Assembly (NCBI GenBank): GCA_963678275.1
Contig: OY782765.1
Location: 2,604,001-2,668,000, forward strand
DNA: 64,000 nt
Direction of reading: 5' to 3'
Source of the DNA: G963677445 sp963678275
Lineage (GTDB): Bacteria; Bacteroidota; Ignavibacteria; Ignavibacteriales; Melioribacteraceae
Shown here: positions 1 through 8,963 of the stretch, piece by piece
Layout of the letters: every line of letters starts with the position of its first letter
Numbering within the stretch: the stretch's first letter is position 1
Made by a program: the position numbers and the translations under genes
Notes under the pieces: model-generated
Told to the model about the DNA's origin: nothing
Databases searched by the model: none
The model's input: only the letters and a program-made list of their open reading frames with translations

Positions 1-453
1 AACCGGGAAGAACTTGAAAAAGCTGCTGCCGAAATTAGAAATAATTTCGAAAAATATAACTTTACTCTGGAAGAATATCTGGTTCAGCCGTTCATCAAGA
101 CAAAACATGAAGTGCTCATTGGCGGCTACCGCGATCCTTCATTCGGCCCGATCATCATGTTCGGAACCGGCGGCAAATATGTTGAGGTTATTTGTGATAC
201 AGCTATGAAATCGGCTTACCTCACAGATGAAGATATCGATGATATGCTTGAAACGACAATAATCGGAAAAATTCTAAAGGGTGTGCGGGGTGAAGAACCA
301 GCCGATATAGCAAAACTTAAAGAAGTTATCAAAGCATCAGCTCTTATGCTGATTGAAAATCCTAAAATTGAAGAATTTGACCTTAATCCCCTGATTATTG
401 ATGAAAATAATAATATTTACGCTGTTGATATAAGGATAAAATTTGAAAGCTGA
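1..453 (+). CDS. Acyl-CoA synthetase (NDP-forming), C-terminal ATP-grasp part, 5'-truncated by the window
   Basis: The reading frame is open from base 1, so only the last 150 residues are present. They match the ATP-grasp lobe of ADP-forming acetyl/acyl-CoA synthetases and the related protein acetyltransferase subunits: EYLVQPFI, then EVLIGGYRDPSFGPIIMFGTGG, a glycine-rich loop, and near the end EEFDLNPLII, the usual Asn-Pro metal/nucleotide site, followed by an AVDIRI strand. The family interconverts acyl-CoA + ADP + Pi and acid + ATP in the cytosol. Which acyl group is used cannot be told from this piece. The stop lies 27 bp before the signal-peptide gene at 480, with a GAGG-type site between them, so the two may be cotranscribed. 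Confidence 0.8.
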   Translation, partial: NREELEKAAAEIRNNFEKYNFTLEEYLVQPFIKTKHEVLIGGYRDPSFGPIIMFGTGGKYVEVICDTAMKSAYLTDEDIDDMLETTIIGKILKGVRGEEPADIAKLKEVIKASALMLIENPKIEEFDLNPLIIDENNNIYAVDIRIKFES

Positions 454-479
454 CAAACAATCTATAGCGAGGAGTTAGT

Positions 480-1136
480 ATGAAGTATATTTTATTTTTT
501 CTCCTGCCTGTTTTAATGTTCGCTCAGGACGGGCTGGATGAACTTATCAATCCGGAGGATCTTATTCCGGATATTGTGATCGACCTGCGTTACAGCTCAC
601 CCGATCACAAATTTCTTAATCTTCCTGACGGGAGTCTTGATCTGCCAAAGTTTTATACGGCAAATGAATGCCTTGTAACTCTTAAGCTGGCTCTTGCTCT
701 CAAGGCGGCGCAGGACAGTCTCAGGAATATCAGGGAGCATAATGGCGTTCAATATCCCGATGGAATCGGGATAAAAATCTGGGATGGATACAGACCGCGC
801 GCCGTACAGTATTTATTCTGGGAGCTCTATCCGAATCCTGTCTACATCGCCAATCCCAATTCAGGTTCCAAACATAACCGCGGGGGGGCCGCCGATGTTA
901 CCCTTATCGATCTGGCAACCGGCGAAGAGCTTGTTATGCCCACCCTTTTTGACGATTTCAGCACTGCCGCTTCACATAGTTACACAAGTATGTCGCAGGA
1001 AAAACTTGCCAACAGGGCGCTGCTGAAAAATATAATGGTGAATATCGCCGGTATGAATCTTTATGAAGCTGAATGGTGGCATTATGAAGTGCCGGGCGCG
1101 GGATCATTTCCGTTAAAAGAATTCCAGATGAAATAA
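480..1136 (+). CDS. D-alanyl-D-alanine dipeptidase, VanX/DdpX (M15D) family, exported
   Basis: A 218-residue protein with a short signal peptide (hydrophobic 3-14, cleavage near FAQ16). The M15D signatures are complete: DGYRP around residue 105 (transition-state Arg), SKHNRGGAAD (zinc ligands His132 and Asp139), and EAEWWHYE (catalytic Glu198, zinc ligand His201). The family cleaves D-Ala-D-Ala. An exported copy suggests peptidoglycan dipeptide turnover or scavenging in the periplasm rather than the cytoplasmic vancomycin-resistance role, and no vanA/vanH/vanS neighbours are visible. A GAGGAG site lies just upstream of the ATG. Its start is 12 bp before that of the next gene's leader, suggesting an operon with 1149-3422. 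Confidence 0.9.
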   Translation: MKYILFFLLPVLMFAQDGLDELINPEDLIPDIVIDLRYSSPDHKFLNLPDGSLDLPKFYTANECLVTLKLALALKAAQDSLRNIREHNGVQYPDGIGIKIWDGYRPRAVQYLFWELYPNPVYIANPNSGSKHNRGGAADVTLIDLATGEELVMPTLFDDFSTAASHSYTSMSQEKLANRALLKNIMVNIAGMNLYEAEWWHYEVPGAGSFPLKEFQMK

Positions 1137-1148
1137 GGGAGAAAAAAA

Positions 1149-3422
1149 ATGAAAAAGAATATTTTAATATTTTTCATTCTGCTCCCGGTTATGATCTGGG
1201 CACAGAGTGAATTTACAGTTAATACCTACAGCGATTCCACACAACGTGATCCTCAAATTGCCATGGATGCTTCGGGGAACTATGTTATTGTGTGGGACTC
1301 GGAAGACCAGGTATCATCAGGTTCACAGAGTGATATCTATATGCAGAGATATGACGCTGATGACAACAAAACTGATGATGAGATTCTTGTCAACAACCAG
1401 ACAGACCGTGAGCAGGAAAGACCCGCGGTGGCAATGGCCCCCGACGGATCAGTTCTGGTTGTATGGGCGTCACACACAGGCGATTTTTCAGCCATTTATG
1501 ATATCAGAGGTAAGTTTTTCCCCGATGGTGGAACTGCCGCTGATGAGTTTTCCATCGCGGTTAATGATGAATACAGCCAGACAAATCCTGAAATCGCGGT
1601 CGATAAGGATGGCAATTTTGTTGTTGCCTGGGAATCATGGTTTACCGATGGCAGCGACCGGGGAGTATACGCCCGATATATCAACAGTGACGGAACCGCA
1701 GGCGCGCCTGAATTCCAGGTAAATAATGAAACTATATACAGCCAGGCAAAACCCGCTGTCCGCTTTTTTGATAACGGGAACTACATTATTGTCTGGGAAT
1801 CGTTCAAACAGGATCAGGCAACACCATCGGGATATGGAGTATATGGAAAAATATTCGCTCCCGACGGCAGTGTGGTAAAAGATGAATTCCAGGTTAATAC
1901 CTATGTCAATGATTACCAGTGGTTCGCCGATGTTGAAACATTCACCGACGGAAGTTTTATTGTAACCTGGTGCAGCTGGGTTGAAGATGGCCACGACGGT
2001 GGAATTTATATGCAGAAATTTGATGCCTCAGGTCAAAAATCGGGTGATGAAATTCGTGTTAACCGCACAACCGATTATTACCAGTGGCTCCCTAAAATTA
2101 AAAAATTTCCCGATGCCGGTTTCGCGATTGTCTGGTCAAGCTGGCAGCAGGATGGAAGCCGTGAAGGTGTTTATGTCCAGACATATAATGATGATCTCGA
2201 TAAAATAAGCTTTGAAACCCGCGTCAATGAATACACCGCCGGTTATCAGTGGGAACCGACTTTTGTAACCGGCGAAAATTCTGAAATTCTTGTCACCTGG
2301 GCATGCTGGTATTCAGATGAAACCGATTATGAGGTTGTCGCCAGAAGAATCACTCCAATCGGTCCCCAGGGAACAATTAAAACAGGCTCTTATCAGCATC
2401 CCGGCGGTTCATCATCCAGCATGATGTTTGTGCATGTGGTTGATTCAACTGCCCTGACCGGAAATGAATATGAAGTAACATTCGAAATGTCGGGTGAAAC
2501 CGCGGCTGTCATGGATATTAAAAATATTACCACAAACCAGACCATGGTAAATAATTTCCCGATTAACAGGGGGGAAAACACACTTTATCTCACTGATGTT
2601 TTTGAGGGTGTCGCGGTCGAAATAATACCTGAATTTGATCTTGCCCTTGATATTGCCGGTTCAGAGATGGTTAATAATTCCGGAACAAATATTATTTTTT
2701 CGATAGGAGAACCGAGCGGCACAAAAGACCTCGCGCCGATTGATATCGCGGTCGAGTGGGGAAATACAGACACTCTTTCAAACGGACAATATTCTGAAGT
2801 TCTCGATACTGCTTACAGTGTTTCCGGTATAAAGGAAGTTATGCTCCCTTTTGTGCCATGGAATTTAACTGATGATGAACGTATTGAAACATTTATCATT
2901 GAATCAGGCAGTTTGAAGAATAACCGGTGGGACCCGGGTGAGGATATAATTTTTCTTACCCCACCGCAATACAATCCCGCATTCCCGGTCTTTCACGCTC
3001 AACTGATAACTGACGCTCCCTCCGGCGTAATTGTAATGCCCGGAGTAGGGGATACAAATTTTGTGCGGACTACCAAGCCCCTTTCAGATGATGATGTTTT
3101 TACATTTGTCACAGATCCGGCGCAGATAACAGGAGAAGATGAAAACGGTTTTATCCCTGGTAAATTTGAGCTTTCCCAGAATTATCCTAATCCTTTTAAC
3201 CCGGCTACAAAAATTGAATACAGCATTCCTTCAAACGGCATGGTAAGGTTATCTGTATATAATATTTTGGGAGAGCAGGTGAAAGCGCTTGTAAATCATG
3301 AACAGAAAGCCGGTCCTTACAGGATATCTTTTGACGCTTCCACCCTTGCCAGCGGTGTATATTTTTACACCCTGCAGTTTGGCGGCAAAATCATCTCAAA
3401 AAAAATGATGCTGCTCAAATAA
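1149..3422 (+). CDS. Secreted seven-repeat protein with type IX (Por) C-terminal sorting domain
   Basis: 757 residues with signal peptide (cleavage after WAQ19). Seven repeats of about 55-57 residues begin near residues 24, 81, 137, 191, 249, 304 and 359. Each has a VN.......P.(V/I)A...DG(N/S)(F/Y)(V/I)(V/I).W core followed by an aromatic-rich strand such as YMQRYD or VYGKIF. Seven such units suggest a closed seven-bladed beta-propeller, which is inference. Residues 420-660 are less repetitive, and about residue 672 to the end is a sorting domain with QNYPNPFNP and a KKMMLLK terminus, so the protein should cross the outer membrane by type IX secretion. No catalytic motif is recognised; the role may be adhesion or matrix. 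GGGAG precedes the ATG, and a rho-independent terminator follows. Confidence 0.85.
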   Translation: MKKNILIFFILLPVMIWAQSEFTVNTYSDSTQRDPQIAMDASGNYVIVWDSEDQVSSGSQSDIYMQRYDADDNKTDDEILVNNQTDREQERPAVAMAPDGSVLVVWASHTGDFSAIYDIRGKFFPDGGTAADEFSIAVNDEYSQTNPEIAVDKDGNFVVAWESWFTDGSDRGVYARYINSDGTAGAPEFQVNNETIYSQAKPAVRFFDNGNYIIVWESFKQDQATPSGYGVYGKIFAPDGSVVKDEFQVNTYVNDYQWFADVETFTDGSFIVTWCSWVEDGHDGGIYMQKFDASGQKSGDEIRVNRTTDYYQWLPKIKKFPDAGFAIVWSSWQQDGSREGVYVQTYNDDLDKISFETRVNEYTAGYQWEPTFVTGENSEILVTWACWYSDETDYEVVARRITPIGPQGTIKTGSYQHPGGSSSSMMFVHVVDSTALTGNEYEVTFEMSGETAAVMDIKNITTNQTMVNNFPINRGENTLYLTDVFEGVAVEIIPEFDLALDIAGSEMVNNSGTNIIFSIGEPSGTKDLAPIDIAVEWGNTDTLSNGQYSEVLDTAYSVSGIKEVMLPFVPWNLTDDERIETFIIESGSLKNNRWDPGEDIIFLTPPQYNPAFPVFHAQLITDAPSGVIVMPGVGDTNFVRTTKPLSDDDVFTFVTDPAQITGEDENGFIPGKFELSQNYPNPFNPATKIEYSIPSNGMVRLSVYNILGEQVKALVNHEQKAGPYRISFDASTLASGVYFYTLQFGGKIISKKMMLLK

Positions 3423-3448
3423 TTTCCTGAAACCTGGCTAAAAATTTC

Positions 3449-3484
3449 GGGCGTCACATAAAATATGCGGCGCCCTTTTTTTTT
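3449..3484 (+). terminator. Rho-independent terminator after the seven-repeat gene
   Basis: GGGCG at 3449-3453 pairs with CGCCC at 3471-3475. The stem extends inward as CA.AT with one mismatch, and the loop is short. A run of nine T follows at 3476-3484. It sits 27 bp after the stop of the plus-strand gene and before the converging hydrolase gene. Confidence 0.85.
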
Positions 3485-3522
3485 GATATAAACCGGAACT
3501 GTGATAACAATCAAATCCAGGA

Positions 3523-4593
3523 TCAATTCTTTCCCAGGAATTCAAGAATTTTCGCAATAACTTTTTCTTTTTGAACAATCCACAGATCGTGTCCGCAGCC
3601 GGGAATTATTTCGGTTTGAATATCCGGAACAAGTTCAGACATTCTTTTCGCGGCCGATTCAGCCGGGTAAAGTTTTTCATTTTCCCCTACAAGAAACAGA
3701 ACCGGCACACTCACAGATCTTAATTTTTCATCACTGAGGACGAGAGGGGGCGGGGGCTGTTTAAACTTAAATGACCGCAAACCAAGCCAGGCATTTTCAA
3801 TATGTTTATCAACGAAAGCGAGACTCAGGGAATCCCCGTTAACGGCATCTTCAAGTGACCAGTAAACAGAACTGCGCAGAAAATATTTATGGGGAATTAT
3901 ACTGATGATCATGGTTTTAATGAACTCGGGAGTAAAATTAAAAACTGTCGCGGCGGGCGCCATCAGGATAACTTTATTAAGCTTCCCCGGGGCATAAGCC
4001 GAATATTCAGCGCATACCCAGCCCCCATAAGAGAGACCGAGCAGATTTATTTTTCTTTCCGGTTCAAGTATTTTTGACAGTTCATCAAGCCACTCCGTCA
4101 TATGTATGGTTTTTGTCATCTCACGGGTGTAGATACTTTTGCCGAAATCATAAATATTATCTACCGCGTAAACTTTATAATGTTCAGAAAGTTCTTTAAT
4201 TACCGGCTCCCAGATCAGAACGTTGCTTGCCGCTCCCGGCAGAAGAACCAGCGGAGGCGCATCCCCCTCTCCGCTGATTCTGACAAATGTTCGGCCATAT
4301 TTCGTATCGATATATTCATCCTTATACGCGACAGGCCATTCTTTAAGCTGACTTTCATAGTGCTCAAGATATATCTCTTTTTTCTCCTGCGACCTGAATG
4401 GGTGATATTCATTCATCTCCATCAGAGCGGGGCCGCTGAAGATGGAAAAATAAATCCATAGAGCAAATAAAATTACCAGGGTAAATATCCCGCCGAGAGT
4501 ATAAAGAAAATAACGGGTTATCTTCCATATTATTCGCCAGATATTTTTCTTATTCGAAGTTTTCGATTCATTTAAATTATTTTTACCGGACAT
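3523..4593 (-). CDS. Membrane-anchored alpha/beta hydrolase
   Basis: 356 residues. A basic N-terminus is followed by one membrane segment (about 28-50), and the rest is an alpha/beta-hydrolase fold. Visible features are the oxyanion LLPGAASN (117-124), the nucleophile elbow GLSYGG (Ser188), a probable acid on strand 7 (VGENEKLYP, Glu304/Glu306) and the catalytic His335 in PGCGHDLW. The family covers esterases, lipases, haloperoxidase-like and meta-cleavage hydrolases, and the substrate cannot be deduced. GGAGG lies 7 nt upstream of the ATG. It stands alone on the minus strand; the next gene upstream (4650-5057) is also minus but with a 56-bp gap. Confidence 0.85.
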   Translation of the reverse strand: MSGKNNLNESKTSNKKNIWRIIWKITRYFLYTLGGIFTLVILFALWIYFSIFSGPALMEMNEYHPFRSQEKKEIYLEHYESQLKEWPVAYKDEYIDTKYGRTFVRISGEGDAPPLVLLPGAASNVLIWEPVIKELSEHYKVYAVDNIYDFGKSIYTREMTKTIHMTEWLDELSKILEPERKINLLGLSYGGWVCAEYSAYAPGKLNKVILMAPAATVFNFTPEFIKTMIISIIPHKYFLRSSVYWSLEDAVNGDSLSLAFVDKHIENAWLGLRSFKFKQPPPPLVLSDEKLRSVSVPVLFLVGENEKLYPAESAAKRMSELVPDIQTEIIPGCGHDLWIVQKEKVIAKILEFLGKN

Positions 4594-4649
4594 AAAATAT
4601 CCTCCAATTCTGAAAAATTGTTTTTGATTTTCTGTTAGTATATGGGAGT

Positions 4650-5057
4650 CTAACCAATCAGGATTGGAAGATCATCGGAGGATTGATGCTCGATTCTGCT
4701 TTTTTTAAGGAAATTTATTGCGATTGCCCCGGCCTCATATCCTGATTGGGGCAAATCACATTTTATTTTAATAAGTGTGTTATAATGCCGGGTAAAAAAC
4801 TTTGGGGAGTGCAGGAACAAGCAGGGTAAAACAGGGGCTTTTTTAGTATGTAATGAAAGTTTATATTGAGTCAGCGGCTCAAGATCATTCTTACCGGTCT
4901 CATAAATTACCAGCTCATTTATTATCAGGACAGGATCATCACTCTTATCCGACCAGGTCTCCGGAGAATATTCAGCCTTCCAGAAAAGCACTCCTGCCAG
5001 CGCGCATATCATCTGCAGCAAAATATATCTCGATATGTAGCGGTTAAGTTTAATCAT
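4650..5057 (-). CDS. Hypothetical single-membrane-segment protein
   Basis: 135 residues, family not recognised. A basic start (KLNRYISR) leads into one hydrophobic segment (about 11-27), then a hydrophilic domain of about 105 residues with three cysteines, two of them (about 90 and 111) spaced as CLFL and CDL. The most likely topology is inner-membrane anchored with the bulk in the periplasm. GAGG occurs about 18 nt before the ATG, too far for a normal ribosome site. Gene status rests on length, plausible composition and same-strand placement upstream of the hydrolase. Confidence 0.5.
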   Translation of the reverse strand: MIKLNRYISRYILLQMICALAGVLFWKAEYSPETWSDKSDDPVLIINELVIYETGKNDLEPLTQYKLSLHTKKAPVLPCLFLHSPKFFTRHYNTLIKIKCDLPQSGYEAGAIAINFLKKSRIEHQSSDDLPILIG

Positions 5058-5194
5058 AAATCAGACAATTAAATTTCCTCAATACATAAAAACAATTTCT
5101 GATCTAAAAGCAAAGCTGATCAAGCCGGAATAAAAAGAATTAGTCAATAAAACTATCATAATCGTATTCGTAAACATGTAAAGTCAGAAGTAAA

Positions 5195-5700
5195 AGGTAA
5201 TTGAGTAACTCGAAGAAAGTCCTCCCCCGTCAATGAAGAAAAATCCGCGGCGGTGGACCATCCCCTCCGAAGGGGGAAATTTGTAAGCACAATCCAGACA
5301 ATCGGAATATCCCCCGCCGGATGTAATGGCACTAAGATTGTGAAACGAAAGGAATATTGCGCTAACATAGTTATTCCCCAACATCAATATATCCTGTGAA
5401 ATATTTTTCTAATATTTATTAAATAGAATGATAACATTAATTGACTAACCTATTGTTATTAAATTCTTTACAACCTCACCCCAACCCCTCTCCTTATCAA
5501 GGAGAGGGGCTTTAAAAGTCCCTCCCCTTACTAAGGGGAGGGATTTAGGGTGGGGTTGGAATGTCAGAAAAACACTAAATAATCCCCATTCTTGCACAAT
5601 CTTAGTGCCATTACCGCCGTAGGGGGTGTTCCGCCGCCGCGGACTTTTCTTTGGTGACGGGGGAGAACTCACCTCGGGTATCAACAAAATTTCGGCTCAG
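5195..5700. repeat. Large palindromic element (family R5) with a second palindrome nested inside
   Basis: GTCCTCCCCCGTC at 5219-5231 faces GACGGGGGAGAAC at 5656-5668. Inside, AATCCGCGGCGG (near 5240) faces CCGCCGCGGACTT (near 5632), and a perfect 19-bp inverted repeat (TAATGGCACTAAGATTGTG) lies at 5324-5342 and 5595-5613. The whole interval can therefore fold as one long hairpin. Related copies with the same outer arms occur at 23765-23945 and 55344-55525. No protein is encoded. It is MITE-like, but the mobilising enzyme is unknown. Confidence 0.75.
5472..5557. repeat. G/C-rich double palindrome nested in R5
   Basis: The outer arms AACCTCACCCCAACCCC and GGGTGGGGTT enclose two inner hairpins (CCCTCTCCTT..AAGGAGAGGG and CCCTCCCCTT..AAGGGGAGGG). 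A degenerate single hairpin of the same kind (CCCCTCCCCTTAA..TTAAGGGGAGG) is at 9975-10003. It sits inside the loop of the 5.2-kb R5 element and is absent from the other two R5 copies, so it looks inserted later. Confidence 0.7.
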
Positions 5701-5740
5701 TAATAAATCTTTTTTTGTATTCATCCCATTAGTTGGTAGA

Positions 5741-5783
5741 ATTTTGCCATTTTACGCAGAATTTGATTGCTCAAGAAATAATC
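5741..5783 (+). repeat. R2 box (GTAGAATTTAAC family)
   Basis: It matches the window-wide consensus TTTTGCCATTTTGCGTAGAATTTAACT.CTTACGGAATAATC (shown here in abbreviated form) in its TTTTGCCATTTTACGCAGAATTTG part. It follows the R5 element, the same order as in the 24-kb and 55.6-kb copies. The gap 5058-5950 holds only R5, the nested palindrome and this box; no gene is supported. Confidence 0.6.
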
Positions 5784-5894
5784 TTTCTTTCGAATACGAG
5801 TATGTTTTTTCTATCAATGCGCCTAAAAATTATCTACCTCAAAAAGCGGGATAATATTTACCAAAACGCCTGAAACGGAATATACAAAATCTCC

Positions 5895-5925
5895 AATAAA
5901 AAAGCCGGCCCAAAAGAACCGGCTT
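5895..5925 (-). terminator. Terminator of the metK-ahcY operon
   Basis: Read on the minus strand, AAGCCGG (5925-5919) pairs with CCGGCTT (5908-5902) around a 10-nt loop and is followed by a T-rich run (TTTTATT). It lies about 25 bp after the ahcY stop. Confidence 0.85.
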
Positions 5926-5950
5926 AAAATTTACAACTAAATTAATATTA

Positions 5951-7228
5951 TCAGGTGCCTGCCGAATAATCAGTCATATAGACTTCCTGTTCTTTGGTCA
6001 GTTTGTCGATTTTGTAATTCATGGTTTTCAGTTTGATACCGGCAATTTCCTGATCCTGTTCTTCCGGAATATCGATAACTTCAGGATTAAGAAGAATGCC
6101 TTCGCCATCATATTTAGCCAGGCGAAGCTGCGACATAAACTGGTTGGCAAATGACATATCCATAACCTCTGAAGGATGTCCTTCGGCGGCGGCGAGATTA
6201 ACAAGTCTTCCCTGGGCGAGAAGATAAACTTTACGGCCATCTTCCAGCACATATTCTTCGTTGTTATCGCGAACAGTGCGTTTTGATTTTTTTAATGTTT
6301 CGAGATCATCAATGTTGATTTCGCAGTCATAATGACCGGTATTGCAGACAATCGCGCCATCTCTCATCTTTTCAAAATGTTTTTTAACGATGACATCTTT
6401 AACGCCGGTTGCTGTAATGAAGATATCGCCAACCTTGGCGGCCTGATCCATGGTCATCACCTGGTGTCCTTCGAGTGTGGCTTTCAGGGCGGCGGTAGGT
6501 TTAACTTCAGTTACAATAACATTGGCGCCCAGTCCGGCGGCTCTCATAGCGCAGCCTTTGCCGCAATGGCCGTAGCCGGCGACGACAAAGTTTTTTCCTG
6601 CCAGAAGAACTGAGGTGGCTCTTAAAATACCATCGATTGATGACTGGCCTGTGCCATAAACATTATCAAAATCCCATTTGGTTTCAGCGTCATTAACAGC
6701 GACAACAGGATAAAGAAGTTTGCCGTCATCAGCCATCGCGCGCAGGCGGTGAACACCTGTTGTGGTTTCTTCTGTTCCGCCGATAATTTCTTTTGCCAGC
6801 TCGGGATATTTGTTGTGAACCGTAAAAATGAGGTCGGCTCCATCATCAAGAGTAAGATTGGGTTTCATATCGAGCGTACGGTCAATTGACCAGTAAAATT
6901 CCTCAACATTCTGACCATGCCATGCATAAATTTCAGTGCCGTTCGCGGCAAGCGCGGCGGCAATATCATCCTGAGTTGAAAGAGGATTGCATCCGCTCCA
7001 GCTTATTTGAGCGCCGGCAGCTTTTAATGTTTCAATAAGAACAGCCGTTTCTTTTGTAACATGCAGGCATCCCGCTATTTTATAACCTTTTAGAGGCTGT
7101 GTTTTACTGTATTTTTCTCTTAACGCCATCATCACAGGCATTCGTGATTCGGCCCATTCTATCCGCATCCGGCCTTTATCCGCCAGGCCAAGGTCTTTTA
7201 CCTTGTATGCGCCTTCTTTGTAATCCAT
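5951..7228 (-). CDS. ahcY: S-adenosylhomocysteine hydrolase
   Basis: 425 residues and near full length for the short form of the family. It converts S-adenosylhomocysteine to adenosine and homocysteine in the cytosol, relieving product inhibition of methyltransferases. Visible signatures are CLHVTKETAVLIETL (54-68), SGCNPLSTQDD (78-88), LDDGADL (127-133) and the NAD-binding loop GYGHCGKG (218-225). The C-terminus ends MTDYSAGT and lacks the K..YRY tail of eukaryotic and many proteobacterial enzymes. An AGGAG site lies 11 nt upstream, in the 28-bp gap after metK, so both are read from one transcript. The order metK-ahcY gives two successive steps of the activated methyl cycle. Confidence 0.97.
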   Translation of the reverse strand: MDYKEGAYKVKDLGLADKGRMRIEWAESRMPVMMALREKYSKTQPLKGYKIAGCLHVTKETAVLIETLKAAGAQISWSGCNPLSTQDDIAAALAANGTEIYAWHGQNVEEFYWSIDRTLDMKPNLTLDDGADLIFTVHNKYPELAKEIIGGTEETTTGVHRLRAMADDGKLLYPVVAVNDAETKWDFDNVYGTGQSSIDGILRATSVLLAGKNFVVAGYGHCGKGCAMRAAGLGANVIVTEVKPTAALKATLEGHQVMTMDQAAKVGDIFITATGVKDVIVKKHFEKMRDGAIVCNTGHYDCEINIDDLETLKKSKRTVRDNNEEYVLEDGRKVYLLAQGRLVNLAAAEGHPSEVMDMSFANQFMSQLRLAKYDGEGILLNPEVIDIPEEQDQEIAGIKLKTMNYKIDKLTKEQEVYMTDYSAGT

Positions 7229-7256
7229 ATTATTTGTTTACTCCTGATTTATAATT

Positions 7257-8396
7257 TTATAAATAATTTTCAATTTTTTTAACCATGTCAAGCTCTTCCC
7301 ATGTAAAACCATCGCCGCTTCTTCCAAAATGGCCGTAAGAGGATGTTGCCTGAAATACCGGTCTTTTTAATCTGAGTCTTTCAATTATTCCTTTGGGAGT
7401 CAGATCAAATTCTTTCCTAATGATCTCGGCAATTTTTTCATCGGGGAGTTTACCCGATCCGCTTGTATCTATATGAATTGAGACCGGTTCGGCCACACCA
7501 ATGGCGTAAGCGAGCTGTACGAGACATTCATCAGCCATTTTCGCGCCAACAATATTTTTTGCTATATGTCGCGCCGCGTATGTCGCGCTCCTGTCAACCT
7601 TTGAAGGATCTTTTCCGGAAAAAGCGCCTCCGCCATGAGGAGCCCAACCGCCATAGGTATCAACAATTATTTTTCTTCCGGTCAGACCGCTATCCCCATG
7701 AGGACCGCCAATTTCAAACCGACCTGTGGGATTAACATAATATTTTGTGTTTTCATCCAGAAGCTCTTCCGGAATGACATCTTTAATGACATATTTTATA
7801 ACATCCTCTTTTATCTTCTGCTGGGTTACATCAGCGTCATGCTGTGTGGAAATAACAACCGCGTCCACACGTAAAGGTTTATGCCCCTCAAATTCCACGG
7901 TTACCTGTGATTTCGCATCAGGACGCAGATAAGGCATTAATTCCAGGTTTGTTTTGCGGATGTCAGTCAGTTTTTTCACCAGTTTATGCGAGTACATAAT
8001 AGGCATCGGCATAAGTTCCTGTGTCTGGTTGCAGGCATAACCGAACATAATACCCTGGTCGCCCGCGCCGCCGGTATCAACACCCATAGCTATATCGGGT
8101 GACTGAGCGTGGATAGCGTTTAACACTGAGCAGGATTCTGAATCAAATTTATAAGCGGCTTTTGTGTAACCGATTTCTCTTACTGTATCTCTTACAACCT
8201 CCGGAATATCCACCCATGCTTCGGTGGTTACTTCTCCTCCAACAAGAACAAGTCCGGTTGTAACAAATGTTTCGCACGCGACACGTGAATTTGGATCATC
8301 TTTAATTAATGCGTCAAGAATTCCATCCGATATTGCGTCGGCTACTTTATCAGGATGTCCCTCGGAAACAGACTCTGATGTAAATAAATAGGACAT
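7257..8396 (-). CDS. metK: S-adenosylmethionine synthetase
   Basis: 379 residues, the usual length. It makes SAM from methionine and ATP. N-terminal TSESVSEGHPDKVAD carries the ATP/metal His and Asp. GAGDQGIMFGYACNQT is the signature hexapeptide region, followed by GGPHGDSGLTGRKIIVDTYGG and the P-loop-like GGGAFSGKDPSKVDRSAAY-type segment (here SATYAAR). The upstream region (8397-8600) holds a short A/T-rich leader, and I could not fold a SAM riboswitch from it. First gene of the metK-ahcY pair. Confidence 0.97.
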   Translation of the reverse strand: MSYLFTSESVSEGHPDKVADAISDGILDALIKDDPNSRVACETFVTTGLVLVGGEVTTEAWVDIPEVVRDTVREIGYTKAAYKFDSESCSVLNAIHAQSPDIAMGVDTGGAGDQGIMFGYACNQTQELMPMPIMYSHKLVKKLTDIRKTNLELMPYLRPDAKSQVTVEFEGHKPLRVDAVVISTQHDADVTQQKIKEDVIKYVIKDVIPEELLDENTKYYVNPTGRFEIGGPHGDSGLTGRKIIVDTYGGWAPHGGGAFSGKDPSKVDRSATYAARHIAKNIVGAKMADECLVQLAYAIGVAEPVSIHIDTSGSGKLPDEKIAEIIRKEFDLTPKGIIERLRLKRPVFQATSSYGHFGRSGDGFTWEELDMVKKIENYL

Positions 8397-8578
8397 TTTT
8401 ACCTCGAAAATTAACTTCTATAAAATTTTTATCGGTTTTTCCGTAAATTCTTAGTTTATTTTATACAAAAGATGAAAATTAACTAAACTTCCCGCCATAT
8501 TCAACTAAATAGGGCAGGTCAATATTCATACATTATCGAAAATTACCCAAAAATCTTAATCGTAATCTTAATCATAGA

Positions 8579-8775
8579 CTGGCAAGCCAGTAACAATGAG
8601 GAATGACGAATTACGAATTACGAATTGGCTTTCCCCAAGTGTTACCAATTACTTGTCATTCCGGTTTTTTGCGTCCTTTGCAAAAAGACCGGAATCTAAT
8701 GCCGATTTTTACTGCCAATTAGTAATAATTTTGCCCTTTTGCGTAGAATTTGACTCCTTACGGAATAATCATAAT
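8579..8775 (+). repeat. About 197-bp direct duplication, copy 1
   Basis: Runs from CTGGCAAGCCAGTAACAATG through a GAATTACGAATTAC heptamer run, a CTTTCCCCAAGTG segment and GCAAAAAGACCGGAATC to an R2 box. Copy 2 at 8964-9159 differs at only a few positions by eye. Confidence 0.85.
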
Positions 8776-8963
8776 CATAGATTGGCGAAACCAGAAGTAA
8801 AAAGTGGTTAGTGGAGAGATAAGAACCAGTAATTTTTCTTTAAGATAACTTCAAAATCCCAAAAAGTCCCGTCAGGGACGACAGAATTCTCCCGTAAATT
8901 GATGGTCAAATAAAATTTTTGCCATTTTACGTAGAATTTAACTCCTTACGGAGTAATCATAAT

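Noticed and set aside
8397..8600. SAM riboswitch before metK
   Set aside because: I looked for SAM-I/II-type stems on the minus strand and could not build them. The leader is short and A/T-rich.
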